Below are positions 49,625-60,649 of a stretch of 64,000 nt of DNA, piece by piece. A program made the position numbers and the translations under genes. The notes beneath the pieces were generated by a model. The model was not told where the DNA came from, searched no databases, and worked only from the letters and a program-made list of their open reading frames with translations. Numbering within the stretch: position 1 is the first letter of the stretch; each line of letters begins with the position of its first letter. Source of the stretch: Candidula unifasciata (taxonomy: Eukaryota; Mollusca; Gastropoda; Stylommatophora; Geomitridae); the NCBI GenBank assembly GCA_905116865.2, contig CAJHNH020008455.1, positions 195,001 through 259,000 on the forward strand, given 5' to 3'.

Positions 49625-49960
49625 CTGGGGGAATTGAGTCTAGAATAGACATCGCAGCACTAAGGGCATTCCCATACATGCTCCGTCCCCATCCACAGCA
49701 GCCAGTGCAGAGTTCCAATACTATTAATGGTGCCAGTCGTAGTCTGGTTGTATGTAAGTCTTGCCTTTCCTCTGAGCGTAGTGTGCCAGCCGAACCCTCT
49801 GGTCACACCCAGGCACATCATTCCCTCCAGCCCATAATTATCTAGTTTCTCTTCTGACTTCGTTACTTGTTCCCAAAGAGCTCTGACCACATTTGTTTTG
49901 TCATGTATTAATTCAAGCTTTGTCATGTATGAATTCACCACTCAGCGGTGCAGATCCAGC
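49625..49960 (-). pseudogene. LINE 3'-end remnant (RNase H LINE family)
   Basis: Plus-strand GACATCGCAGCACTAAGGGC, CATCCACAGCAGCCAGTGCA and GAGTTCCAATACTATTAATG, then the VRALWE and CLGVTRGFGW-type region on the minus strand. Related to 34900-35105 and 44079-44210. Confidence 0.75.
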
Positions 49961-50028
49961 CAGTCTGTCTGCCTGTTTATTCCCCACCACGTCTGCATGG
50001 CCTGGAGAAAAGATCCAAAGTATGCTCT

Positions 50029-50165
50029 CTACCCACTTAAGGCTAGGTAGACCTGCGACGCCATGATACCATGATAAAAATCAATGCAGCCAGCAGTGGG
50101 TTTTGATCACGGTACATTGGAATTACGAGTCAGACTCGCAACGCCTAAGCCACGGATGCTGTTTC
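50029..50165 (-). mobile_element. SINE-B head fragment (head type 1)
   Basis: The minus strand begins CATCCGTGGCTTAGGCGTTG CGAGTCTGACTCG and includes TGATCAAAACCCACTGC. This is the same tRNA-like head as at 2840-2926; the tail is missing. Confidence 0.75.
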
Positions 50166-50354
50166 TGTATGTGCTCCAGTTTAACTAGCTGACTCTTCAA
50201 GACAGTGAGCAAACCCAGTCCATAATCAGTGAGATGATTAAGTGCTGGTAAAGTGTGAACAGCATTCTTTGCTCCATGTCCATTGCTGCCATAATCTGTA
50301 GTGCATTAAGACCTTTTTATGCCTTTGACACAACCACCTCTGTGTGATATGAGA

Positions 50355-50455
50355 GGTGAGGAATCAACAGTCTACAAATAAGCCCAGAAGTTGGTGAATA
50401 ACCAGAACTTTTCTGCTGGAGTTAACAGCTGGTGAATGCTTAGAAAAAGAAGATT
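50355..50455 (+). mobile_element. SINE-A copy, internally deleted
   Basis: GAGGTGAGGAATCAACAGTC, then directly CCCAGAAGTTGGTGAATAAC, CTGGAGTTAACAGCTGGTGA and an AAAAAGAAG tail. Confidence 0.75.
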
Positions 50456-50835
50456 TTGACCACTCTCACCAGCTGGTGTACAATGGTATGTTAGTAGCAC
50501 TTTATGCCCGATGTGCCAATGGTGTGAAGAGTTTTTTCTTGTCTCTGTAGAACTCTTAACTTCTTAAAATGAAAAAAAGTGAATTATGTCAGCCATATTA
50601 AAAGACATAACTCTTATAAAAAGCACACTGGAGAGAAAAATTGCAGGCAAGGGAACAAGAGGCAGACAGTGATATAACTGGAAGGATAACATCAAGAGAT
50701 GGACAAACAGCAATCAGCAAGAGTCTACATCAAGGGCAAAAGACAGAGCATTTTGAAGATCCTTTGCGGCCAACCTTAATTGTAAAGATGGCACCTGATT
50801 GATTGAAGAATTATCTTTATGTCACACTCGACAGT

Positions 50836-51064
50836 ATAAGTTTAGTTAGTTGCGTGTCCTTAACAGAACATTGCAGAACCAACCCCAGCATTTTTTGGCT
50901 GTTGTGGTTTTTTTAGGCAAATTTACATCCAGTAGTTTGGCACTGCTTTCTGGACGGTCTCGATACCACTCTCAAGACCAACGCAGGGCGCAAGGCCCGC
51001 AGCTGGGATCGAACCCGGTATCACAGCATTACGAAGGCTAAGCCTAAGCCACAGACACCAGCCA
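50836..51064 (-). mobile_element. tRNA-headed SINE (SINE-C)
   Basis: On the minus strand: GTGTCTGTGGCTTAGGCTTA (A-box region), then ATACCGGGTTCGATCCCAGC with a canonical B box GGTTCGATCCC. The body follows: GTCCAGAAAGCAGTGCCAAA CTACTGGATGTAAATTTGCC. The end is GTTGGTTCTGCAATGTTCTG. The body recurs at 33445-33600. Confidence 0.88.
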
Positions 51065-52689
51065 ACAGTAAAAGTACTTCTCATATAATAATCCGAGGGC
51101 GTAATTGCAGTCTGCCCATTTGCAGCATGGCTGCAATATTTATTCGCATCTTTCAGCTGACATTTCCTACTTCTTTAGACACTTGATGCCTAGGTTAGCC
51201 TTTCTGGCAATACAAGTATGACAAATCTTATATTTGTATTTAATCTGACTTTTGTAAAGACAGGTTCTGGGGTAGCACAAGGAGCCAGGCATGGGTCCAC
51301 CAGAAATAAGAAAACTTAAAACACATTTTAAAAAAATGACTGGTATGGTTTATTTTATAATTTCTCTCTAGCATGGTACAACATACACTGTTTCACAGAC
51401 AGCCAGTTGTGGAGCAGACATTTACAAATGTTCACACAATTATTTGATAAATCAAAACCCATGATATTAAACTGTTTTCTGCATCAAGAAATGAACAAAC
51501 AGTTAGCGATTATGAGGTGCAGTCAGGAATTATGCATACAAAATTAAGCTAAACAGTGGTTACACAGCACATTGAGTGACCAATCTGGCACAGTGGGGAA
51601 AACTACAGGCAGAGAGGCCACCCCTTGACTGTGACCTGGTAATGCTGCTACGTCTATTAAGCCAGTTTTTATGACACAAATGAGCTAGTCTGTTCACCTG
51701 AGTGAGGTATTCGAGCACAACTTAAGACATGCGTACACATTATCCTAGAATTACTATTGTAATGGATTTTTAAAATGAACTATACATACATGTTAAAATA
51801 TTGTTAAAATACAGTAACACTACTATTGTAATCGAAAAAAACACCCACTATTATACACACATTAAAGAACTTTTTAAGTAAAGTAACATTTATGTTGTAA
51901 TTGGTTCACAAAATAGTCCATATACAAATTTTAAACAACTGATATTCTTCAGTAATGTGTAAATGAACAGGATGCAATTAACCATTTTAGGCATTCTGAG
52001 TGTTAAGTCATTTGGGGTGGTGGGAGGAAGGGAGAAACTATCACATCAAGCAACTTATGAAAAGCATCTCAATATACAACAACTAAAATAAGCACAGGAA
52101 TCTAAGGGGATAAACATGATCGGGACATGGCGGTTAATGTAAAAATTCAACTATTGATATTCAGACGAAACAAAATTAACAGATGTACAATGTAACTTCA
52201 ACTTATTCAACACCAACCAACTCAACAGGGATTTATTGCTGGTATTGTACATACAGTATGTAGTTTTGATGACTATTTTTTCCAGATGTATTGCCATTCC
52301 CTGTAGAAATAGGACATACTGGGCCATAAGCTTGATGAAACAGTCAAATGTAACTTGCTTAAATGTTGAAATTGATACTCTTAAATCTTAAAAACTTTTC
52401 ATTTTACTGAATCCAAGTGTCAGATATTCTGACTGCAATTTACAATGAGGCCTGCAATGTTGGCAGGATGTGTTCAGCTGTTGAAGAATCTGTCAGCAGT
52501 AAGTCAACAGCTAAAATTCCTGTATTGGTTTTGGAGGAGCCCATGAACATACTGCCTCAACCTGTTTTTGGTTCTGGATGTTTACTTGGCCCATGTCTGA
52601 GCCTTCCCTGATGATGGTTCTACACAGGGTCCCTCTTGATTGATTGGCACCTTTCCATCTTTCCAGACGATAGTCTTATATTGTGCTAT
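51065..52689. other. AT-rich intergenic stretch
   Basis: No gene or repeat recognised. A TTTATT at about 51349 would be AATAAA on the minus strand, so the far end of a minus-strand transcript is possible but unsupported. Confidence 0.35.
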
Positions 52690-53095
52690 GAGGAGGCATG
52701 AGACTCACAGCCCATGGCGATGGTGAGTGTGACTAGCAAGACCGGGCCACGTTAAGAAAAGTCTTCCACAATGATAGCATGGGATTTCAGAACCATTGTG
52801 TGTGTTTAATCCGTTTCTTTTCAGATGCTCAGCTCTCATCCTTTCTGCAATATTTTCTTCCTTCCCTCTTATTTCCTTCCTGATATGCCCTTTCCACATA
52901 ACATGGTCCATGGCATTTTGTTCCCATGAGTCCACCTCAATACCTGTATCATTCATGTCCCACTTGCAGACATCTTTATACCGTAGTAGAGGTCGGCTTC
53001 GACATCTTCTATCTGTTTTTAATTCACCATAAAGGATGTCCTTAGGGACTCTGCCATCCTCCATACACAGGGTCCCTCTTGGTCTTCCATTAACG
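52690..53095 (-). pseudogene. LINE ORF2 C-terminus with CCHH-type finger
   Basis: The minus-strand frame from 53064 reads MEDGRVPKDILYGELKTDRR, then LLRYKDVCKWDMNDTGIEVD SWE, and ends IPCYHCGRLFLTWPGLASHT HHRHGL. This is the classic ending of a widespread LINE lineage (RxPKDILYGEL...RYKDVCKRDL...C..CGR....GL.SH.R.H). Confidence 0.93.
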
Positions 53096-53119
53096 GTAAA
53101 TTAGCAAATTTATTTTTTG

Positions 53120-53431
53120 CAGTAAATCAACAAGTTACAGAAATTACCTCACTTACCGCAGTAAATTATCAAGTTATAAAAGGGGTTACTTCAGTAAATC
53201 ATCAAGTTACAGAAATTACCTCACTTACCACAGTAAATTATCAAGTTATAAAAGGGGTTACTTCAGTAAATCATCAAGTTACAGAAATTACCTCACTTAC
53301 CACAGTAAATTATCAAGTTATAAAAGGGGTTACTTCAGTAAATCATCAAGTTACAGAAATGACCTCACTTACCACAGTAAATTATCAAGTTATAAAAGGG
53401 GTTACTTCACTAAATCATCAAGTTACAAAGG
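53120..53431. repeat. 72-bp tandem repeat, about 4.3 copies
   Basis: Units of CAGTAAATCATCAAGTTACA, GAAATTACCTCACTTACCA and CAGTAAATTATCAAGTTATA then AAAGGGGTTACTT. Each 72-mer is itself two related halves, so the array looks like an older 36-bp dimer that was re-amplified. Confidence 0.95.
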
Positions 53432-54400
53432 TGCTGCAGTGAGGAACAGTCGTACGAATTAATCTTCAGTCTGAACATATTTACAAACACAATATGCTGC
53501 ACATAATTATGTCATATGATTCACATTATATGGCGTAGGATAACAGCAATGACAACAAGAAATATTTTACATAAACTGCATTCTTCGTGATGAAAAAATA
53601 GTTTTGTTATTGTGGTTATTAAACTTTAACTACTCCATTATTCTATGCATGCCAACAGTAGTTATAATTTTAAGTAACAATTATAAAAATGTTAGCATCT
53701 GATAGAGAATAACAAAAGGCACTTTGTAATATAACACTGTACATTTCATATGTTGTATACAAAACAGAACAAGGTATATATGTTATTTGCACCATACATT
53801 GTGTATATATGTGTGGCTCCATAAAAACAGACAATGCCAAAGAGCACGACATTTAGATTACCCTTGTGAACCGCTGCATATAATAAACGAAAAAAAAGTA
53901 ACTGAACAACTGTATAATATGTGTATAAATGAGACTTATAGTCGTATAGTTTGAATTATGTTCAATGTAAGGCTATAATGTTTATGTGGACGTAAGGCAT
54001 TTTCTGATACACTTTTGATCTCACAGGCACAGGCCACAGCTCAAACAAAGGAAACCTTTCAACAAATATAAAATCTGAACTTGCAGATAAGGTGAACATG
54101 AAGAGGGCAGCTTTTTCTTTATGATATGTGATTGTTGGCTTAAACTAAGAGTTGGGGGGGGGGGGGGGGGGGGTTGCTCCCATCACGAAGCCACTAGGAG
54201 TTATGGCTTGATTTGATTTTGATTGATACACTTTATTTAAAAAAAAAATTTTTATTCCATAATAAAAGAACATCTACTGTAATATCAAGACAGCACTGAA
54301 GCTTGTAATATTTTTTTCCAATAGCAAAAAAATTTAAAAATCCTATAAATGGTCACCATATCATTGTGTATCACTGTTGTCTGCATGATAGTCACTTAAT
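53432..54400. other. AT-rich intergenic stretch with a poly-G run
   Basis: Includes about 20 G at 54154-54173. No gene recognised. Confidence 0.4.
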
Positions 54401-54406
54401 CTGGCT

Positions 54407-54790
54407 ATGGCAGTCATCCAATGTGACAGTAGCAGTCACCCAGACTGACTGTGGCCCAATCTGACAGTAGCAGTCACCCAGACTGACTGTGGTCCAATCT
54501 GACAGTAGCAGTCACCCAGACAGACTGTGGTCCAGTCTGACAGTAGCAGTCACCCAGACAGACTGTGGTCCAGTCTGACAGTAGCAGTCACCCAGACAGA
54601 CTGTGGTCCAGTCTGACAGTAGCAGTCACCCAGACTGACTGTGGTCCAGTCTGACAGTAGCAGTCACCCAGACTGACTGTGGTCCAGTCTGACAGTAGCA
54701 GTCACCCAGACTGACTGTGGTCCAGTCTGACAGTAGCAGTCACCCAGACTGACTGTGGTCCAGTCTGACAGTAGCAGTCACCCAGACTGT
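54407..54790. repeat. 38-bp minisatellite, about 10 copies
   Basis: Units of AGACTGACTGTGGTCCAGTC TGACAGTAGCAGTCACCC. The left copies differ (CAATCTGACAG, GACAGACTG), the right ones are homogeneous. Each unit is rich in short inverted words (CAGTC/GACTG). Confidence 0.96.
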
Positions 54791-55487
54791 GGTACTCATC
54801 TAGTTGAATAGCTCTGGCCTACATTAACAGATGTAATAAAATAACTTGCCAGTATCAACAATTCTGTGGTAAACTGCTTATACCAGACATTTACTGAACA
54901 ATTTCTAAATTTCATGAAAGAAAATTGTCTAAAATTTTAAAAAAGTGTAAGGAGTATTTTGCAGATGAGATCACATTTCCCAGTCCAAAGCAGCATTCAC
55001 AAAACAGGTTTAGCATGTTGTTTGCAAAAATTTAAAAAAATGTAACAAATGCTCAATTTTACATTTTCATTAGCCACAAAAAAAATTAAGGTTATTCAAA
55101 ACTTCAGAATGGAATATATTATCAAAATATTGTGTATAACAAGAAAATTTCCATTGAAAAAATATTTTAGTGTTTGTAAGAAAGGTACTGCTCAGCAGAT
55201 CAAAATATTATGCAGAATATGAAAAAAAAGAAGGGGGGGGGGGGGGGGGGGGGAAGAGTATTTATGCAGGGAAAAATATAATTTGAGGCCAAACTGACCA
55301 TGGTGAAACGTGAGCACCAGACATCAGCAAGAGCTTGAATCCATATTTTACATTACAGAATGCAGGAGTATTTAAAATTCTTGGAGTAATTAGGAAGGTA
55401 ACATCAATTATTATGCTGGGGGGAAAAAAAAAGGCACTTGAAAAAATAATTATGCATTGAAAAGATTTGAGTGAAAGGCATAGGTCA
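54791..55487. other. AT-rich intergenic stretch with a poly-G run
   Basis: A G run of about 18 lies at 55235-55252. Nothing else recognised. Confidence 0.4.
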
Positions 55488-55700
55488 CTTTAAAGCAGTG
55501 ATTTAAAAACTGTCTGCCGCAGCACTCTGTGGAGCCGCGACCTCTTCATAGGGGCACCGCAAAATATGTTAAGTTTCATAATTAACTTAACCAAGACACG
55601 AATAGTCATAATTATACTTAGATTAGGGCACCAGGACACATTTTAATTGAAAAAAAAAGTTGACGCCACCAAGAAAAGTTGAGGAAACGCTGCTTTAAAG
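55488..55700. mobile_element. hAT-type MITE with perfect 8-bp target duplication
   Basis: The element at 55496-55692 starts CAGTGATTTAAAAACTG and ends GAGGAAACGCTG. It is flanked on both sides by CTTTAAAG (55488-55495 and 55693-55700). The CAGTG...C(A/G)CTG termini and the 8-bp duplication are diagnostic of hAT transposition. No coding capacity. Confidence 0.9.
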
Positions 55701-56585
55701 GATATTTTCTATGAATCCAAACTCATTTAGTACGTGAGTTAACCCCTTTCCTTTGACCACTTTAGGGGTTGACAGAGTTACAGTTCTGGTTTGCGCTCGT
55801 CTGACCACCTCGACCATAGATACTTGACACTACTGCAGAGTTTCTATAATATCATCTTTCCATAAAATTCATAATCAACTTCAACATACAGATTCATTTA
55901 ATCTAAAATATGAGAGGTCAATATATTCAAAGAGTATTGTTCCTCCCCACCCCCTCTCCTTTTCGATACCAAGTTATGGGTTTAAAATATGCTTAAAAAT
56001 ATATTTATATACAACTTATTAGTCATTCTTTAACCAAATCACAATCAGATTTATAAATCTATTTCTCTATAAATGAGGAAGTTATCTTTAATTAATTCAA
56101 ATTTATGTTTACAATTATAATTACATAAAAACATGTAAGTCATTTTTTAACCAAATCACAATCACATTTACAAATATGGTTCTGTAAAAATGTGGGAGTT
56201 ATTATCTTTAATTAATTCAAAATTATGTTCACAATTACACAATACAAAAATTTGGAAGGCACTGATCTTTAATTTATTTAAATATATGTCTGCTGAAATA
56301 GTTCTCCAGATACTTGGAAACAAAAATCTTAATTTTGGAAACAAATAATCATCAATTAATTTAAAAGTATGCTTAAAATATATCCTGGAAACATTTATAC
56401 ATGATCTTTAATTAATCTGCAATCATGTTTATAAAAAATATTTTTGAAATTACTTGGAGGCCATTGACCTTCCACTCAGTCTCTGATTACCGTTACTGTA
56501 AACTGTTAAAGGTCAACATATCCACGAAAAAGAACAGAATGTGTTCCTGGTATATATGCACACACACACTCTCTCTCTCTGTTGG
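55701..56585. other. AT-rich intergenic stretch
   Basis: 56010-56240 contains two diverged copies of a segment with TTTTTAACCAAATCACAATC and ATCTTTAATTAATTCAAA, so an old local duplication of roughly 130 bp is present. Confidence 0.5.
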
Positions 56586-57250
56586 ATCCACAATAGTGCT
56601 ACAGGCTACATCCCTGAGTGCTTAGGGTCTCACTAGTGCTACAGGCTACATCCCTGAGTGCTGAGGGTCTCACTAGTGCTACAGGCTACTTCCCTAAGTG
56701 CTGAGGGTCTAACTAGTGCTACAGGCTACTTCCCTAAGTGCTGAGGGTCTCACTAGTGCTACAGGCTACTTCCCTAAGTGCTGAGGGTCTCACTAGTGCT
56801 ACAGGCTACTTCCCTAAGTGCTGAGGGTATCACTAGTGCTACAGGCAACATGCCTTGTACTAAGAGTCTTACTAGTGCTACAGGCTACATACCTCGTGCT
56901 TAGGGTCTCACTAGTGCTACAGGCTACATACCTCGTGCTTAGGGTCTCACTAGTGCTACAGGCTACATACCTCGTGCTTAGGGTCTCACTAGTGCTACAG
57001 GCTACATACCTCATGCTGAGGGTCTCACTAGTGCTACAGGCTACATACCTCATGCTGAGGGTCTCACTAGTGCTACAGGCTACATACCTCATGCTGAGGG
57101 TCTCACTAGTGCTACAGGCTACATACCTCATGCTGAGGGTCTCACTAGTGCTACAGGCTACATACCTCATGCTGAGGGTCTCACTAGTGCTACTGGCTAC
57201 ATACCTCATGCCGAGGTACTCACTACTATTACATGCTATATGCTTTATGC
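56586..57250. repeat. 40/39-bp minisatellite, about 17 copies
   Basis: The left part has 40-bp units (CTACAGGCTACTTCCCTAAG, TGCTGAGGGTCTCACTAGTG). From about 56860 units are 39 bp (CTACAGGCTACATACCTCAT, GCTGAGGGTCTCACTAGTG). The switch to 39 bp opens long frames on both strands (131 and 148 codons), which are artefacts. Degenerate copies continue to about 57640. Confidence 0.96.
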
Positions 57251-57640
57251 TGAGATCCCATTAGTGCTACATGCCTCATGCTGAGATCCTCACTACTGCT
57301 ACATGCCTTGTGCCGAGATCCCATTAGTGTTTCAGGCTACATGCTTCATGCAGAGACCTCACTAGTGCTACAGGCTACATACCTCATGCTGAGACCCTTA
57401 CTAGCACTACAAGCTTCATGTCTCATGATGAGATCATTACTATGGCTACCTTCCTCAATGTGGAGATCCTCATTAGTGCTACAGGCTATATGCTTTGACC
57501 ATCAGTAGGCTACAGGCGGCTAGACACCTCATGCTGAGATTCCCAATAGTGCTACAGGCTACATGCAGAGACCCCAAATACTGTTACAGCCCTAATGCTG
57601 AGAGCCTCACTACTGCTAGAGGCTACATGGTTTAAACCCC
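57251..57640. repeat. Degenerate continuation of the 39-bp minisatellite
   Basis: AGTGCTACA and CATGCTGAGA words recur at irregular spacing with many substitutions, an old edge of the array. Confidence 0.75.
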
Positions 57641-57644
57641 CACT

Positions 57645-57941
57645 ATGGCTACAGGCTTCATGCCTTGTGCTGAAATTCTCCAGGTGGATGTGATCTCTGG
57701 AGCAGATTGGAAAGCTCTTGAAGGTGTCTGTGCAAATAAAATAGGCCCTTTACAAACCAAACCAAAAGAATCACTGACCAACATGTGTAAGAAGCCACAG
57801 AGTGAGCTAAGATTCATTAGTATCCAAATGCAAAGACCGCCCCTGCTTGAACATACTCTTGTAAGAACATCTGCACCTTGTTCTTCTGAAGATAATGAGA
57901 AATCTTTGCCACAGACAGTGAAAGAACTGTTCGGGCACTAG
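57645..57941 (+). CDS. Unidentified 98-codon open frame
   Basis: From about residue 10 the frame reads EILQVDVISGADWKALEGVC, ANKIGPLQTKPKESLTNMCK and ends SSEDNEKSLPQTVKELFGH with a stop. Composition is protein-like and lies outside the tandem array. I recognise no family. It could be a terminal exon, a transposon scrap or chance. Confidence 0.22.
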   Translation: MATGFMPCAEILQVDVISGADWKALEGVCANKIGPLQTKPKESLTNMCKKPQSELRFISIQMQRPPLLEHTLVRTSAPCSSEDNEKSLPQTVKELFGH

Positions 57942-57958
57942 AAGAGTTAACAAGCACT

Positions 57959-58235
57959 AACTAAACCAGTGATTCCCAAACTTTTGTGTGCCAGGCCCCA
58001 CCAAAGCCTTTCTAAAATTCTTATTCCCCCTATGTAACATAAACATCATTTTTAATATTCAAATATTGCTTCCTCAGCAATCAAATTGCCCCCCCCCCCT
58101 CTCCACCTCAGATCAACAATCAAATTGCCCCCCCCCCCTTCAGACCTCAGATCAACAATCAATTACACCCCCCCCCCCCCCCCCCCCCCCCAACAATCGT
58201 TGCTTGGGCCCTAACTGGAAAACACTGCACTAAAC
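57959..58235. mobile_element. hAT-type MITE with internal poly-C repeats
   Basis: The element at 57967-58227 starts CAGTGATTCCCAAACTTTTG and ends GGAAAACACTG. The flanks AACTAAAC and CACTAAAC agree at 7 of 8. Inside are three tandem units of AGATCAACAATCAAATTG followed by C runs of 11, 11 and about 22. Confidence 0.8.
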
Positions 58236-58484
58236 TTTAGTATGGTTATTTCCTACATACATAAAAGAGTGGTGTGCAGAAGATATGGGAGTTGGGTTGT
58301 CACAAAGGCATTTTAAACTCAAGCAAATGTAATATGTTGTTAAATATTTTGGCAAAAATATTACTACCCTGTTTCTGCAATTGAGACATCAGTACACAGG
58401 ATTTCCTTTGTTAAAATTTGTAAGCAAGAACAAATGAGAAAAAGGATTTCACACACACAAAACATATTTAATAAGATGAAGCAG
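58236..58484. other. Spacer between hAT MITE and array C
   Basis: AT-rich; no feature recognised. Confidence 0.4.
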
Positions 58485-58512
58485 ATATGTATGCAAAATT
58501 CAGTTCTAGAAC
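58485..58512 (+). mobile_element. SINE-A, left flank of array C
   Basis: GATATGTATGCAAAATTCAG TTCTAGAAC matches the SINE-A segment GATGTGCACGCAAAACTCAG GTTCTGGAAC. The SINE-A right side follows the array at 60178, so the array replaced the segment between them. Confidence 0.75.
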
Positions 58513-59744
58513 ATCACAGTTCACAAGTGGACAACAGTTAGTCTAAACAAGATCACAGTTCACAAGTGGACAACAGTTAGTCTAAACAAGATCACAGTTC
58601 ACAAGTGGACAACAGTTAGTCTAAACAAGATCACAGTTCACAAGTGGACAACAGTTAGTCTAAACAAGACCACAGTTCACAAGTGGACAACAGTTAGTCT
58701 AAACAAGATCACAATTCACAAGTGGACAACAGTTAGTCTAAACAAGATCACAGTTCACAAGTGGACAACAGTTAGTCTAAACAAGATCACAGTTCACAAG
58801 TGGACAACAGTTAGTCTAAACAAGATCACAGTTCACAAGTGGACAACAGTTAGTCTAAACAAGACCACAGTTCACAAGTGGACAACAGTTAGTCTAAACA
58901 AGATCACAGTTCACAAGTGGACAACAGTTAGTCTAAACAAGATCACAGTCCACAAGTGGACAACAGTTAGTCTAAACAAGACCACAGTTCACAAGTGGAC
59001 AACAGTTAGTCTAAACAAGACCACAGTTCACAAGTGGACAACAGTTAGTCTAAACAAGACCACAGTTCACAAGTGGACAACAGTTAGTCTAAACAAGACC
59101 ACAGTTCACAAGTGGACAACAGTTAGTCTAAACAAGACCACAGTTCACAAGTGGACAACAGTTAGTCTAAACAAGATCACAGTCCACAAGTGGACAACAG
59201 TTAGTCTAAACAAGATCACAGTTCACAAGTGGACAACAGTTAGTCTAAACAAGATCACAGTTCACAAGTGGACAACAGTTAGTCTAAACAAGATCACAGT
59301 TCACAAGTGGACAACAGTTAGTCTAAACAAGACCACAGTTCACAAGTGGACAACAGTTAGTCTAAACAAGATCACAGTTCACAAGACAGGACAACAGTTA
59401 GTCTAAACAAGATCACAGTTCACAAGTGGACAACAGTTAGTCTAAACAAGATCACAGTTCACAAGTGGACAACAGTTAGTCTAAACAAGACCACAGTTCA
59501 CAAGTGGACAACAGTTAGTCTAAAAAAGATCACAGTTCACAAGTGGACAACAGTTAGTCTAAACAAGATCACAGTCCACAAGTGGACAACAGTTAGTCTA
59601 AACAAGACCACAGTTCACAAGTGGACAACAGTTAGTCTAAACAAGATCACAGTTCACAAGTGGACAACAGTTAGTCTAAACAAGATCACAGTCCACAAGT
59701 GGACAACAGTTAGTCTAAACAAGACCACAGTTCACAAGTGGACA
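58513..59744. repeat. Array C: 39-bp minisatellite, about 32 copies
   Basis: Units of ATCACAGTTCACAAGTGGAC AACAGTTAGTCTAAACAAG with ACCACAG and CAGTCC variants. One unit near 59390 has a 2-base change in length (CACAAGACAGGACAAC). The core CACAGTCCACAAGTGGACAA corresponds to SINE-A ACTACAGTCCAGAAGTGGAC GAACAAC. Confidence 0.97.
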
Positions 59745-60177
59745 ACAATCTGCCTAAACAAGACCACAGTCAAGAAGTGGACCACAGTCAGTCTAAACAA
59801 GACCACAGTCCAGAAGTGGACAACAATCTGCCTAAACAAGACCACAGTCAAGAAGTGGACCACAGTCAGTCTAAACAAGACCACAGTCAAGAAGTGGACA
59901 ACAGTCAGTCTAAACAAGACCACAGTCCAGAAGTGGACAACAATCTGCCTAAACAAGACCACAGTCCAGAAGTGGACAACAATCTGCCTAAACAAGACCA
60001 CAGTCAAGAAGTGGACCACAGTCAGTCTAAACAAGACCACAGTCAAGAAGTGGACAACAGTCAGTCTAAACAAGACCACAGTCCAGAAGTGGACAACAAT
60101 CTGCCTAAACAAGACCACAGTCCAGAAGTGGACAACAATCTGTCTAAACAAGACCACAGTCCTGAAGTGGACAACAA
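59745..60177. repeat. Array C': variant 39-bp units, about 11 copies
   Basis: Same period as array C, but units read GACCACAGTCCAGAAGTGGA CAACAATCTGCCTAAACAA or carry CAAGAAGTGGACCACAGTCA G. These are closer to the SINE-A source. Alternation of the two types suggests a higher-order repeat. Open frames of 157-171 codons are artefacts. Confidence 0.96.
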
Positions 60178-60225
60178 TCACAACTTTCCACCAGAGTTTA
60201 CAATCAGTTAATATGCAGAAAAAGA
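60178..60225 (+). mobile_element. SINE-A, right flank of array C'
   Basis: CACAACTTTCCACCAGAGTT TACAATCAGTTAATATGCAG AAAAAG is the 3' block and tail of SINE-A. Confidence 0.85.
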
Positions 60226-60649
60226 TAAGGAAAAGAGTAATCAACACAAAATGGGTGTATGCAGTTTGTGGAGCTATTAAAGTAACTTGTAAACTCTTAG
60301 AATAGCATAATTTTTAACAGAAACCATACTCCCTCATCAGCCTTTCATCCTTTGATTTAGCATAGACCATCCTGTAGTTAGTTATCTCCAGAAGTCAACA
60401 TGTCTCCTCCCCACATTATTTATCTCTCTTCAGTTCTTTTATCCCTGTGTTTCTAGGTTTTCTCTCCACCTTTAGCCCACAAACATCATTATATGCAACT
60501 AAATTCTATTAAATGAAAATGTATGTGTGGTTCATTCTTTTGTAAAGATACCTAAGTTAGATAATAATTGAACAGTGAAGAACAGGGAGGCAGTGGAGAT
60601 AAGATTGGTTATTGGTTGTGAATATCATTACCACCAACAAGCAAGTACT
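60226..60649. other. Intergenic stretch, no recognised feature
   Basis: Mixed sequence without identifiable elements. Confidence 0.4.

Noticed and set aside
56814..57264. 131- and 148-codon frames in the 39-bp array
   Set aside because: Repeat artefacts; 39 is divisible by three and frames close in the adjacent 40-bp units.
58513..60177. CRISPR-like regular array
   Set aside because: Units are contiguous without unique spacers, and the context is a eukaryotic SINE. It is a minisatellite.
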